From NCBI GenBank assembly GCA_016715405.1, contig JADKAE010000005.1:173687-237686 (forward strand): a stretch of DNA of 64,000 nt. Direction: 5' to 3'. The notes beneath the pieces were generated by a model, which had not been told where the DNA came from, ran no database searches, and saw only the letters and a list, made by a program, of their open reading frames with translations. Source of the stretch: Saprospiraceae bacterium. GTDB taxonomy: Bacteria; Bacteroidota; Bacteroidia; Chitinophagales; Saprospiraceae. The first letter of the stretch is position 1, and each line of letters opens with the position of its first letter. Shown piece by piece: positions 10,439 through 20,875 of this stretch. The position numbers were made by a program, and so were the translations under genes.

Positions 10439-11725
10439 ATGAGCCAAAAAATCCTGCGCGCCCTTCCTGAGTTATTGGAAGCCGGCGTCATCTCGCAAGA
10501 CACAGCCGACCGCATACGGGGCTATTACCAGCAAAAAGAAGGGCAACAACCCAACTTGCTTTTCAGCATATTCGGCATATTGGGCGCCTTGTTGGTCGGG
10601 TTGGGCATTTTTTTGCTGATCGCCCACAACTGGGACGAGCTTTCCCGTGCTACAAAGACAATTATCGCTTTTGCGCCTTTGGTTTTGGGGCAGGCCGTTG
10701 CGGCGTATACGCTATTGCGCCGCAGCGAAAGCGTAGCCTGGCGGGAGGCATCGGCTACTTTTCTCATTTTGGCCATCGGCGTTTGTATCGCTTTAATCAG
10801 TCAGATCTACCAGATCCCGGGCAATATTTCATCCTTCCTACTCAGTTGGATATTGCTGGGTTTGCCGTTGGTATACGTATTGCGATCGTCGATGGCGGGC
10901 GTCTTGTATCTCATCGGCGTCACCTATTACGCCTGTGAAATAGGCTACTTCACGCACCCACAGTCCGAATCGCCTATCTACTGGGGTTTGTTGCTATTGC
11001 TGGCGCCGCATTATTACCTGCTTTCGCAAAAATCGACCACCGGCAACTTCTTTTTGGCCTTCAACTGGCTTATACCCATATCCATGCTGACCGTATTGGG
11101 CGTAATAGCGCAATTCGAAGGGCATCTGATGTTTTTGGCTTATTTCAGCTTGCTGGGGTTATTTTACCTGGTGGGGCATACGCCGTATTTCCAGCGATTA
11201 AAAACCATCTTCAACGGCTATGAGATCATCGGCTCGCTGGGGATGATCATCTTGTTATTAGTGGCCAGTTTTGACTGGTTTTGGAAAGAAATGGGCCGCG
11301 AACCGTCGCTATTCCAGTCGCTGCACGCGCATGAAAGCTGGCTGGCATTGGCGCTGACATTAGCCTGCGGCGCGTTGTTATTTTTTAATAAAGAAAAACC
11401 GAACTGGACCGACGGGCAGCTCAAATTGTGGACGCCCCTGATATACGCCGTCATTTTCCTGATCGGGTTTACCGATACTACCCTACCCGTCGTATTAACC
11501 AACCTCTTGCTTTTTGCCCTCGGCATCAGCACCATCTGGCATGGCGCCAAGGCCAATCACCTGGGAATTCTCAATTACGGCCTGCTCATCATGACGGCGC
11601 TTATCGTGAGCCGTTTCCTCGACGACCGTTTCAGCTTTGTAATCAGAGGTTTGGCTTTTGTGGCCCTCGGCATTGGCTTTTTTGTCGCCAATTACTGGAT
11701 GCTACGGCGTAGAAAAACCGAATAA
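10439..11725 (+). CDS. DUF2157 polytopic membrane protein
   Basis: 428 residues. An N-terminal soluble helix region (LPELLEAGVISQDTADRI) is followed by about 12-14 transmembrane helices starting at LFSIFGILGALLVGLGIF and continuing to the C-terminus. The HNWDEL motif after the first helix is typical of DUF2157. The function of this family is unknown. It is followed 61 bp later by a GDYXXLXY-type gene, the partner often found with DUF2157/DUF4401 proteins, so the two probably act together in the inner membrane. Confidence 0.85.
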   Translation: MSQKILRALPELLEAGVISQDTADRIRGYYQQKEGQQPNLLFSIFGILGALLVGLGIFLLIAHNWDELSRATKTIIAFAPLVLGQAVAAYTLLRRSESVAWREASATFLILAIGVCIALISQIYQIPGNISSFLLSWILLGLPLVYVLRSSMAGVLYLIGVTYYACEIGYFTHPQSESPIYWGLLLLLAPHYYLLSQKSTTGNFFLAFNWLIPISMLTVLGVIAQFEGHLMFLAYFSLLGLFYLVGHTPYFQRLKTIFNGYEIIGSLGMIILLLVASFDWFWKEMGREPSLFQSLHAHESWLALALTLACGALLFFNKEKPNWTDGQLKLWTPLIYAVIFLIGFTDTTLPVVLTNLLLFALGISTIWHGAKANHLGILNYGLLIMTALIVSRFLDDRFSFVIRGLAFVALGIGFFVANYWMLRRRKTE

Positions 11726-11778
11726 AAAACTCTGCGCAACTCCGTGAAAACTCCTTTTAACTCTGTGGTAAAAAAAAT
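11726..11778. repeat. CTCTGCG-family repeat, short copy
   Basis: ACTCTGCGCAACTCCGTG, then CTCC and TTTAACTCTGTGG words: one half of the palindromic family seen in full at 22830-22920 and 55407-55493. Confidence 0.6.
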
Positions 11779-11786
11779 ACACAGCA

Positions 11787-12331
11787 ATGAAAAACATAGC
11801 CCTCATAGCCTTCGTCCTCACCTGCGCCGCGCAGTGGTTCGTGCCGGCCAAAATGATATGGCAACGCGAGCGCATACTCGACGCCGGCGTAGCCTATAAA
11901 TTCAAAACGGCGCCGTTGACCCCAGCGACCCTTTCCGTGGGCGATACGTACAATTGTGGTTTGAGAACAACAGCTTAGCGTTGCGCGACACCCAGTTGCA
12001 ATGGAATTCCGGTGAAGACGTGTATTTATCCCTGGGCGCCGACAGTGCAGGTTATGCCGTTTTTATTGATGCATTTAAATGCCTCCCTGTCGAGGGCGAC
12101 TACTTGCAAGCTAAAGTCAGCTATGTAGACTATTCCACGCCCCGCATGATGTGGATCATCCTGCCATTCGATCGATTTTATATGGAAGAAACCCGCGCCC
12201 CCAAGGCTGAACAACAATACAATGAAGCCTCCCGCGATACTTCGAAAGTCACCTACGCCGTGGTGAAAATCAAGGACGGTCAGGCCGTGCTTGAAGACGT
12301 GAAAATCGATGGGGTTTCGCTGCGAAACTAA
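11787..12331 (+). CDS. GDYXXLXY domain protein (one frameshift)
   Basis: About 181 residues. A signal anchor (MKNIALIAFVLTCAAQWF) is followed, in the corrected frame, by DPFRGRYVQLWFEN and later by EGDYLQAKVSYVD. These are the paired RGRY and GDY motifs that name the family. The frame shifts near 11925. It lies directly downstream of the DUF2157 gene, matching the known pairing of these families. The protein is predicted to be membrane-anchored with a periplasmic domain. Its role is unknown. Confidence 0.8.
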
Positions 12332-12342
12332 ATCTAGCTATT

Positions 12343-14470
12343 ATGCCAACTCGCTTAACAACTCTCTTGCTGAGCCTTCTGTGGCTCCTACCTTTAACCG
12401 CTCAAGATTACGCAGGCCGCTGGAAAGGCGCCATCGAGCTGCCCGGCACCAAGCTGGAAATCGCCATCGACTTGTCGCAGAAAGACGGCAAGTGGACCGG
12501 CGACATGGACATCCCCCTCCAGCAGGTGAAAGACATGGCCCTTGCCGAGTTGACACTGGAAGGCGCCGCCTTGAAATTCAAACTACCCGAAGTGCCCGGC
12601 AACGCTTCTTTTTCGGGTAATTTTAAAAATAACGCCTCCCTGCTCGAAGGCGATTTCACCCAGATGGGGCAAACCTTCGCGATGCGCCTCGAGAAGGAAG
12701 ACGAAGTGGCCAAACGGGAGGCCAAAGCCCGGCAGGATAAAGCTATTGCTACCCTGCTACAATTGGCTGATTCGCTGCGGCAAAAGCAGCAAGTGCCGGG
12801 TATTGGCATTGGAATCATCCAGGACGGAGAAAATAGCGCTGGCCGGCGGCGTAGGCCAACGCGATGCAGAGAAAAAACCTGCCGGTGACGGCCCAAACGC
12901 TATTTGCCATAGGTTCTTCCTCAAAAGCTTTTACCGCTATGGGCTTGGGGCTGTTGGTAGAAGAGGGCAAATTGGAATGGGACAAACCCGTGATCCAGTA
13001 TATGCCCGATTTTCAGCTATACGACGAATTTGCCACCAAAGAAATGACGCCCGTAGACCTGGTCACCCACCAGTCGGGACTGCCGCGCCACGACCTGATG
13101 TGGTACGGCTCTTCTTTCAGCCGGCAGGAAATATACAACCGCCTGCGCTTTTTGCCGCCCAATAAGAGTTTCCGCTCCGCCTGGCAATACCAAAACCTGA
13201 TGTACATGACTGCCGGCGTAATGATCGAGCGACTGTCGGGCAAAAGCTGGGAAGAATTCACCCGCGAGCGCATTTTCAAACCCCTGGGCATGGCAAATTC
13301 CGTTTTTTCGGTAAAAGAAGTGCCCAAAACCGCCGAGACGGCCCTGCCCTATCGCAAAGACGGCGATATAGCCGCGCGCATTCCCAACCGTGAAATTTCC
13401 GCTATAGGCCCGGCAGGTTCTATCCATTCCAACGTAAACGACATGCTGAAATGGGTGCAGATGCACCTCGATGCCGGCAAAGTGAACGGCCAGGCTTTTA
13501 TCGGCGCCGATGCCATCAACAAGATGCACCATCCGCACAAAGTAATCGAAAGCAGCGAATCGCCCGAATTCCCCGAATTTTCGGCGCGCAGCTACGGTCT
13601 GGGCTGGTTTGTATACAACCGGGGCGACCTGAAAGTAGTGCAACACGGAGGCAATATCGACGGCTTCTCGGCTTATGTGTATATGCTGCCCAAACAACAG
13701 ATAGGCATGGTATTCCTGACCAATAGAGACGGCACCGTGCTACCCAATGTGCTGGCCAATTACGCCACCGACCTGCTGCTCGACAAACCCTATACCGACT
13801 GGTACACCAAAGCCTTTGGCGACGAGTCGAAGAAAAAAGAAGAAGCGAAAAAGGACGAAGAGGCCAATAAGAAAAAGCCCGTGCCGGGTACCTCGCCCAG
13901 CCATGCGCTGAAGGACTATGCCGGCAAATATGAACACCCTGGCTATGGCATTATAGACGGAAATGGGTGGGCGATAGCCTGCATATGGCTTTCAACTCCT
14001 TTGACGCTACCCTCCGCCACTGGCATTACGACGTATTTAATGCGTTTATTCAGGAACTGGAATCGGATGTCCTGGTCAATTTTTACAACAACAAAGACGG
14101 CGTCATAGAAAAGCTATCGGCGCCCCTGGAGCCGAGTCTGCCTGAAGACGTCGTGTTCACCAAATTGCCGCCCGATCTGCTCAACGACGAAAAGTATATT
14201 GCGTCGATCAGCGGCACCTATGAATTAGAGGGAGGCAGTTGTAAAGTGGAGAAAAAAGGCGCCAAGCTATACGTTACGGTCGCCGGTCAGCCGCCTTACG
14301 AGCTGACCCCTTACCGTGACAATGAATTTAAGCTCAAGGACTTGAACGGATTTTCGCTGGTTTTTTATTTTGAAAATGGCCAGGAGAAAGCTAGTGCAGC
14401 GGAATTTCATCAGCCAAACGGAATATTCAAGGCGGTAAGGAATGATTTGCCTGATTTGCTGAGTTGCTGA
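12343..14470 (+). CDS. Beta-lactamase-family serine hydrolase (three frameshifts)
   Basis: A secreted penicillin-binding/class C beta-lactamase-like hydrolase of about 709 residues. The signal peptide MPTRLTTLLLSLLWLLPLTA is followed by a lipocalin-like beta domain (QDYAGRWKGAIELPG), then the catalytic domain with the SxxK motif in AIGSSSKAFTAMG and the HGG motif in VVQHGGNIDGFSA. The C-terminal part (LKDYAGKYEHPGYG onward) is a DUF3471-like tail. Frames shift near 12832, 12872 (A run) and 13965. The last residues run into a short intergenic repeat, so the true stop could be slightly earlier. The substrate is unknown; esterase or D-amino-peptidase activity is possible. Confidence 0.87.
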
Positions 14471-14565
14471 TTTGCTGAATATTATAAATTAATAATCAGC
14501 ACATCAACAAATCAGCACATCAGCACATCAGCACATCAACCCATCAACCCATCAACACAATTCCT
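14440..14565. repeat. ATCAGCACATC short tandem repeat with inverted arm
   Basis: TTTGCTGATTTGCTGA words at 14450-14480 are complementary to ATCAGCACATCAACAAATCAGC at 14492-14514, giving a terminator-like hairpin with an AT-rich loop. A run of about ten-base ATCAGCACATC and CATCAACC words follows to 14560. Confidence 0.65.
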
Positions 14566-14575
14566 CTTCATTTGT

Positions 14576-14583
14576 TATTTTTG
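14576..14583 (+). promoter_or_regulatory. -7 promoter box of mqnC
   Basis: TATTTTTG matches TAnnTTTG. Transcription would begin about 14590, so the ATG at 14591 would be leaderless. This favours the next ATG at 14609 as the true mqnC start. Confidence 0.45.
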
Positions 14584-14608
14584 TATTTTAATGACTAGAT
14601 CAAGCGAT

Positions 14609-15750
14609 ATGCGGGTTGACGATTTATTGCAAAAAGCCTTAGCGCTGGAATTCCTTACACCTGAAGAGGTATTGCTGTTGGAAAATGCGGCTGCTGCCGA
14701 ATTGATACACGTAGGCCATCGCCTTCGGCAGCACCATGTGCCGGGCAATGCCGTCACCTGGATCATCGACCGCAACTCCAATACCACCAACGTGTGCCTG
14801 GCCAATTGCAAATTTTGCAATTTCTATCGCCGGCCCGGCCACGAAGAGTCGTATATCACCACCATTGAAGAATACAAGCAAAAAATAGAAGAGACCTTCC
14901 AGTTTGGCGGTGAGCAATTGTTGCTGCAGGGGGGGCACCACCCCGATTTGGGCCTCGACTATTATTGTAAATTGTTCAGCGAGCTCAAGTCTTTGTATCC
15001 CAATCTCAAATTGCACGCATTGGGGCCTCCCGAAGTAGCGCATATCACCAAGTTGGAACAATCTACGCACTACGAGGTGCTCAAAGCCCTCCAGGCGGCG
15101 GGCCTCGACTCGCTGCCCGGCGCAGGCGCCGAAATCCTCAACGACCGCGTGAGGCGACTGATTTCCAAAGGCAAATGCGGCGCCCAGGAATGGCTCGACA
15201 TCATGCGCGCTGCCCACCAGCTCCACCTCACCACCTCGGCCACCATGATGTTCGGCCATATCGAGACCAACCTCGAGCGCATGCAGCATCTGGCTGATAT
15301 CCGGCAGGTGCAATCGGAAAAACCGGCTACTGCCAAAGGTTTTATTGCATTTATTCCCTGGCCGTTCCAGGATGAAGATACCATTCTCAAAAAGCTCAAA
15401 CGCGCCCGCAATACGGTTACCGGCGACGAATACGTGCGTATGATTGCCCTGTCGCGAATCATGTTGCCCAACGTAACAAATATCCAGGCTTCCTGGCTTA
15501 CGGTAGGCAAGCAGGTGGCGCAGTTGTGTCTGCACGCAGGCGCCAACGACTTCGGCAGCATTATGATTGAAGAAAATGTGGTATCGGCGGCAGGGGCTCG
15601 TTTCCGGTTTACGGCCAACGGCATCCACCCGGAAATATACGCGAGGCCGGCTTCGAGCCGCGACTGCGCAACCAGCAATACGAATTCCGCGAATTGCCCG
15701 CACATATCCGCCAGCAGGAGCTCGATACGGCTTCAATGATTGTGGATTAA
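14609..15750 (+). CDS. mqnC: Cyclic dehypoxanthinyl futalosine synthase MqnC (one frameshift)
   Basis: A radical-SAM enzyme of the futalosine menaquinone pathway, which cyclises dehypoxanthine futalosine. The [4Fe-4S] motif CLANCKFC gives Cys near residues 63, 67 and 70. GGEQLLLQGGHHPDLGL, LHALGPPEVAHI, DSLPGAGAEIL and IPWPFQDED are strong family signatures. The frame shifts near 15640; the restored C-terminus (GFEPRLRNQQYEF to a TAA at 15748-15750) completes about 380 residues. It is convergent with lptB, and the two stop codons overlap. Confusion with MqnE is possible, but the HHPDLGL and PWPFQD motifs fit MqnC better. Confidence 0.9.
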
Positions 15751-16497
15751 GGCATATCCAATACTTTGCGGCGCAACTCAAAAGCACTGCGGCGGCCTGT
15801 TTGTCCGCACCATCCTCAGTCACGCCAGTTTCTTCGGCGGTACCGGCCTTCAGGAGCTTCCCTCGAACATCGAGGTAGGCTCCGGTCTGGTAATTGACAG
15901 CGTTTCCTGCACATTGTGGTCGGTGATGAGAATGCCGATATTTTTGGTTTTTAGCTTAGCTACGATAGACTGAATATCCTCTACCGCGATGGGGTCGATG
16001 CCGGCAAAGGGCTCGTCGAGCAAGATGAATTTGGGATTAGTAGCCAGTGCCCTGGCGATCTCGGTGCGCCGTCGTTCGCCGCCGGAGAGGGTATCGCCGC
16101 GGCTCTTGCGCACCTTTTCGAGGCCGAATTCACCGATCAGTTCTTCCAGCTTTTCGTGCTGTTGGGTTTTATTGAGGGGGGTCATTTCGAGCACAGCCAG
16201 GATATTGTCTTCTACGCTGAGTTTGCGAAAGACGGAGGGTTCCTGCGGCAGATAGCCGATGCCTTTTTGGGCGCGCAAGTACATGGGCAGGTCGGTGATG
16301 AGCTCGTCGTCGAGGTATACATCGCCTGCGTTGGGCTTGATAAATCCCACTACCATATAAAAAGTAGTGGTCTTGCCGGCGCCGTTAGGTCCCAGCAGGC
16401 CCACAATTTCGCCCTGCCTGACTTCTACGGATACGTCGCGTACCACTTGCCTGGGGCCGTAAAATTTCACCAGATTTTTACTTCTCAGATAGATCAT
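15747..16497 (-). CDS. lptB: LPS export ABC transporter ATPase LptB (C-terminal frameshifts)
   Basis: The cytoplasmic ATPase of the LptB2FG complex, which extracts lipopolysaccharide from the inner membrane. About 250 residues: Walker A GPNGAGKTT (36-44), signature LSGGERRRTEIARAL, Walker B KFILLDEPFAGIDP and switch His in ITDHNVQETL. After residue 200 two or three indels (about 15890 to 15780) scramble the frame, but EGKLLKAGTAEE-like sequence and a FELRRKVLDMP ending are recoverable, with the stop at 15747-15749. It lies 11 bp after the beta-barrel gene on the same strand, suggesting co-transcription. The stop codon overlaps that of convergent mqnC. Confidence 0.92.
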
Positions 16498-16508
16498 TCG
16501 CGGTATCG

Positions 16509-17243
16509 TTAGTCGATGTACTCAATTTTATGTAAAAAGCGGAATCCCAGCGTGAGTTCCAGTGTGAGGTTGCGCACCTTTCGCTCGGGCAGCGTACGCG
16601 ACATGCTCGTAAACGGATCGGTCACATTGGGAATAGCCGGTTGTTGGTACTGCAGCGAGAAATCGGGGTTGATCGTCAATTCCAGCAGCATGCCCACAAA
16701 TTCTGAAAAAGGCAATTCCATCCCGCCGCCGAGAGTGAGCCCGTAGTTAAACTCCCGGATAAATTCGCTGTCGTCAAAGGGGAATATAGCGTAGGCGGGG
16801 TTTTGTTCGTTAAAATCGTTGTATTGTGCCAGGTTGGTACTCACCGTATAATCGCCCCGCACGCCCAGCATATAATACAATTTGCTGGCGCCGGTAAAGG
16901 CAAATTTTTGCTTGCCGCCCAGTGTAAGAGACACATTTCGGAATAAAAATTCGTACGCCGGGGGTCGGAACAAGTCGCCGTTGATCGGGTTGGAAAAGGT
17001 TCTGTTGCGCATGGCGCTGCCCTTGATATGGTAGCCTCCTTGCGCAAAAATGGCAAAGTTATTTTCTTCTTCTGCCGATTCAATAAAGGCGATGCCGTGC
17101 ATTTTGTAGGAGGGATCGCGTTCAAAGTCGCTCCATCGCTGGCTACCGACTGTAAGGCCGCCTTTTAGCCCAAAAGCATAACTCTGCGCCGATACGGCAG
17201 CGGCAGTGCAAAGGATTACAAATAGGAGTAAGTGTTTTTTCAT
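16509..17243 (-). CDS. Outer-membrane beta-barrel protein (PorT-like)
   Basis: 244 residues. The signal peptide MKKHLLLFVILCTAAAVSAQ is followed by alternating amphipathic strands (for example YAFGLKGGLTVGSQRW, FNYGLTLGGGMELPF and LTLELTLGFRFLHKIEY), the pattern of the small outer-membrane beta-barrels common in Bacteroidota. The terminal aromatic/strand ending fits BAM-dependent insertion. It lies immediately upstream of lptB (11 bp), so a link to envelope assembly is possible. No catalytic motif seen. Confidence 0.78.
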   Translation of the reverse strand: MKKHLLLFVILCTAAAVSAQSYAFGLKGGLTVGSQRWSDFERDPSYKMHGIAFIESAEEENNFAIFAQGGYHIKGSAMRNRTFSNPINGDLFRPPAYEFLFRNVSLTLGGKQKFAFTGASKLYYMLGVRGDYTVSTNLAQYNDFNEQNPAYAIFPFDDSEFIREFNYGLTLGGGMELPFSEFVGMLLELTINPDFSLQYQQPAIPNVTDPFTSMSRTLPERKVRNLTLELTLGFRFLHKIEYID

Positions 17244-17279
17244 TTTTATTAGCGGTTAGCGGTTAGGCAGTCATGGGGC

Positions 17280-17333
17280 TTAGCAATCAGGGTTAGCGGT
17301 CAGCGACTAAGTCGCTAACGCCCTGACTGCTAA
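17280..17333. terminator. Palindromic intergenic element
   Basis: TTAGCAATCAGGGTTAGC (17280 on) pairs with GCCCTGACTGCTAA (17320-17333) around an inner near-palindrome AGCGACTAAGTCGCT. It lies downstream of the glucosaminidase gene and upstream of the barrel gene, so it could act as a terminator. A related CAGGGCTTAG / CTGACTGCTAA palindrome lies at 46443-46505. Confidence 0.65.
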
Positions 17334-17344
17334 GAGCTAAACTG

Positions 17345-18751
17345 CTATTTCACCCTCAGCCTTTGCCCCAGCTGGATATTATTATTCGCCATATTGTTGA
17401 GTCGGCGGAGTTCGTCAACCGAAGTGCCATAGCGCTGAGAAATATTCCATAGCGTGTCGCCTTTGATCACCGTGTGGTATTGGGGCGAATCTGGAGCAGG
17501 TGGCGTGTCGGTTGTCGTGTTTGTATTGGTCGGCGGGGTTTCGTTTGCGTTAAACGGATCTTCTGTCAGGGGTGGCTGTACCGTTTGAGTTGCCGGCGGC
17601 GCGGGCACGACTTGGGGTTGAGCGGGCGGTTTTTGGGGTGTGATCACGGGCAGCGTCGGCTCGGGTTCTACCTGTACGGGAGGAGAATTGTATTTGTCAT
17701 TGGGTTTTGTGGTCGTATTATTCCCTTCCACCTCCATTTCGAGGAGGCCGTCCACATCCTTGTCCTTGGGCATTTGGTCGGGTACGGGGGTAGGTATGGC
17801 CCCCTCTGAACTCAGCCTGGGGCGATTTTTCGGTTTTGAGCCTCTCAGCTTAACGCGCTCGTTAACGGCGGGTTCCGTGCCGAGCGTCATTCGGTTGCGC
17901 TTATAGAGTTTCACCAGATTGAGCGCGTAATTCATAGAAATATCGCGCATATTTTCGCCTGGTTTCACATAATGCCAGGTTTGGCGGCCGCGGTACGACT
18001 TGCGTTTGGGTTGCAGGAACACCTTTGTACCTTCGGGGATCGCCTTGCCCTCATCTACGATATGTTCGTTGTAATGGATCAGGCTGCGCAGGCTCACGTC
18101 GGTACGGCGGGCGATATCGGCGAGGGTTTCGCTGGAATCGGAGAGCACATACTTCACGTCATTGACACTCAGGATACCCACCATCACCTCTTCAGCCGGC
18201 GTTTCGAAGTCGATAGTCGACACCCGGTCGTATTTCTGCAGCTCGTAGCGTTCGATCAGGCCGATCAGTTTTTCGGGATAAGTGGCGCTGGTGGCATAAC
18301 CCGCGCGTTTGAGCCCATAGGCCCAGCGCTTGTAGTCGGTGGGGTCTATCATGAAAAGAAAACCATAGCGGTTGTTCTTCAGGGGGTCGCGCAAAAACTC
18401 GGAATGCGCCACAAAGCTGGCTTCATCCGACTTATAGACACGGAAGCAGGATTTGACGAGTTTGCCGTTGGCATCGTATTCGTCGTCTTCCTTACTATAC
18501 GTTTTGCCTTTCCAGTCGTTGCCGCATTTAATACCAAAATGGTTATTGGCATGGCGGGCCAGGGGGCTTTTTCCCGCATTTGATTCCAGCAAACCCTGCG
18601 CCAGTTTGATACTGGCGGGAATACCGGCGCGCTCCATTTCGCGCACGGCAATGTCTTTATATTTCTCAATATAACTGCGGAAGTCCTGTTCTTGCGACCA
18701 AATATTCGTACCGGTCAGTAGGGCGACGGCCAGCCAGATTGCTTTTTTCAT
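17345..18751 (-). CDS. Glucosaminidase-domain peptidoglycan hydrolase with LysM repeats
   Basis: 468 residues. The signal peptide (MKKAIWLAVALLTGTNIWSQ) is followed by an N-acetylglucosaminidase domain (about 24-175) with GIPASIKLAQGLLESNAG and NNHFGIKCGNDWKG; the Glu of LLES is the likely catalytic acid. Two LysM-like segments follow, then a long Pro/Thr-rich low-complexity linker (about 350-415), then a clear C-terminal LysM (YHTVIKGDTLWNISQRYG to the end). It cleaves or remodels cell-wall glycan in the periplasm. It is followed by a palindromic terminator and is transcribed alone. Confidence 0.9.
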   Translation of the reverse strand: MKKAIWLAVALLTGTNIWSQEQDFRSYIEKYKDIAVREMERAGIPASIKLAQGLLESNAGKSPLARHANNHFGIKCGNDWKGKTYSKEDDEYDANGKLVKSCFRVYKSDEASFVAHSEFLRDPLKNNRYGFLFMIDPTDYKRWAYGLKRAGYATSATYPEKLIGLIERYELQKYDRVSTIDFETPAEEVMVGILSVNDVKYVLSDSSETLADIARRTDVSLRSLIHYNEHIVDEGKAIPEGTKVFLQPKRKSYRGRQTWHYVKPGENMRDISMNYALNLVKLYKRNRMTLGTEPAVNERVKLRGSKPKNRPRLSSEGAIPTPVPDQMPKDKDVDGLLEMEVEGNNTTTKPNDKYNSPPVQVEPEPTLPVITPQKPPAQPQVVPAPPATQTVQPPLTEDPFNANETPPTNTNTTTDTPPAPDSPQYHTVIKGDTLWNISQRYGTSVDELRRLNNMANNNIQLGQRLRVK

Positions 18752-18851
18752 TTTTTTGCAATTGTGGGTAATGATGCAAAAACGTGCAAAGTGTTAAAAC
18801 AGAGATAGTGGAAACCCTAAATTATCATTTTTTTAACCATTCCCCTGCTAA

Positions 18852-20746
18852 TCAGTAGGCTCTTTCGTCCCTGTCTTCCATATAGTTGATAAAAGCCCTG
18901 TTGACCACCCGGTTGCCACCCGGTGTGGGGTATTTACCCGAAAAATACCAATCTCCGTTGTTATCGGCGCAAGCTTTTTGCAAATCTTCTACCTTTTGAT
19001 AAATAACTTCCACCTTGGGTTTGATATTCGGCGGGGTGATAATTTCCGCAATTTTTTGCGAAATCTCCTCATCAGTAAACAAGTCGTAGAGGGCAGATAC
19101 CTCGTTTATAATTTGCTCTTTAGGCTCGTTTTCCTGTGCTTTGCATCGCTCGTAGGTTTCTTGCATCAGGTGTTCGCGGCCTGATTCCTTTCAGCAAGGC
19201 CACCATTGCCTGGAAGGCCACAAATTCCTTCATTTTCGACATATCGATGCCGTAGCAGTCGGGATACCTGATCTGAGGGGCCGAAGATACAATGACGATC
19301 TTTTTGGGACGCAGTCGCGATACGATTTTGATGATGCTGTCGCGAAGGGTAGTGCCGCGCACGATAGAATCATCGAGCAGAACGAGCGTATCTTTTTCAT
19401 TATCTACTATACCGTAAGACACGTCGTATACGTGCGACATCATTTCTTCGCGCGAAGAGGAATCGGCGATAAACGTGCGTTGTTTTTCGTCTTTGACCAC
19501 GATTTTTTCCACCCGGGCCCGCATCGCCAGTATTTTTTTCCAGTTTGGCAGGTTTGATATCACTGCCCATCTTCACGATTTTATCGCGTTTCACTTCATT
19601 GAGGCGGGTTTCCACGCCTTCTACGAGGCCGTAAAATGCGGTTTCGGCGGTATTGGGGATAAAGGAAAAAACCGTGTGTTTAAAATCGTAATCGACGGCT
19701 TTGAGTACGGCGTCGGCGAGTAATTCGCCCAGCTTTTTGCGTTCGAGGTAAATATCGCGGTCGGTGCCCCTCGAAAAATAGATGCGTTCGAACGAGCAGG
19801 AGGCCCTCGGTGCGGGTTCCACGAAGCGTTTTTCGGAGATAATGCCGTTTTTTTTGATAATCAGCGCATGGCCCGGTTTGATCTCGTGCACTTTGCTAAT
19901 GTGCACATTGAAAGTAGTCTGTATCGCGGGGCGTTCGGAGGCGGCCACCGCTATTTCGTCGTCGCAATAATAAAAAGCGGGACGAATGCCGGCGGGGTCG
20001 CGCATCACAAAGGCATCGCCGTGGCCGATCATGCCCACCATCACATACCCGCCGTCGAATTTCTTACTGGCGCGCCTCAGCAGACGCTGTATGTCGAGGT
20101 GGTCAAAGATGAGGCTATTGATCTGTTCGTTGGTATAGCCGTCAGGTTTAAACCAGGTGTGCAGGCGCTGCACCTCGTCGTCGAGGAAGTGACCGATTTT
20201 TTCCATGACGGTCACGGTATCGGCTTTTTCCTTGGGGTATTGCCCCAGCGCGACCAATTCCTGAAAAAGCTCGTCAACGTTGGTGAGGTTAAAATTACCG
20301 GCCAGGATGAGATTGCGGGTTATCCAGTTGTTTTGGCGCAGAAAGGGGTGGCAGGTCTCGATGCTGTTGTCGCCATGCGTACCGTAGCGCAGGTGGCCCA
20401 TCAACACTTCACCGATATAAGGTTTGTTGTTTTTGAGCCACTCGGGGTCGTGCAACTGCTCAGGAGGCACATCTTTGAAATGCCAGTAAATCTGGCTAAA
20501 AAGATCGTGCAGGTAATTGGAGGCGTTGCTACGCTTGCGGCTGATATACTTGGTGCCGGGCGCGGGGTCTAGTTTTATGGTTGCCATGCCGGCGCCATCC
20601 TGCCCACGGTTGCGCTGCTTCTGCATCAACAGGCGTAGCTTGTTGATGCCGTATAGCGAGGTGCCGTATTTTTCTTCATAGTACGACAATGGTTTGAGTA
20701 ACCGTATCAAAGCGATACCGCACTCGTGCTTTATAGCTTCGCTCAT
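18852..20746 (-). CDS. purF: Amidophosphoribosyltransferase PurF (two frameshifts)
   Basis: Catalyses the first committed step of purine synthesis, PRPP plus glutamine to phosphoribosylamine. The start at 20744-20746 gives MSEAIKHECGIALIRL; Cys9 would be the N-terminal nucleophile after propeptide removal. NRGQDGAGMAT and MGHLRYGTHG belong to the glutamine amidotransferase domain, and VLLDDSIVRGTTLRDS is the PRPP-binding loop. The frame shifts near 19545 (T run) and 19185. Joined, it gives about 630 residues, the long Bacteroidota form with insertions. It is housekeeping, so the shifts are probably sequence errors. Confidence 0.93.
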
Positions 20747-20770
20747 TGTTTGGCGACTTAAATTGAAGTG

Positions 20771-20801
20771 CAAAAGTATACTGAAAAAACTATGCGGCCA
20801 A
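20771..20801 (-). promoter_or_regulatory. Promoter of purF
   Basis: On the minus strand TTGG (20801-20798) is followed after 19 nt by TACTTTTG (20778-20771), fitting the Bacteroidota -33 / -7 pattern with correct spacing. The purF ATG lies 25 nt downstream. Confidence 0.55.
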
Positions 20802-20875
20802 CCGGAAAGTTGTGTTAGACTTCAACTTGTGTTAACAAAAGCTGCGTATCTTTTCCGCACACTAGCGCAAAACCT

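Noticed and set aside
14639..15823. Long minus-strand frame (394 codons) opposite mqnC
   Set aside because: It runs antisense to a conserved radical-SAM gene, gives no recognisable protein and arises from codon bias in the GC-rich third position.
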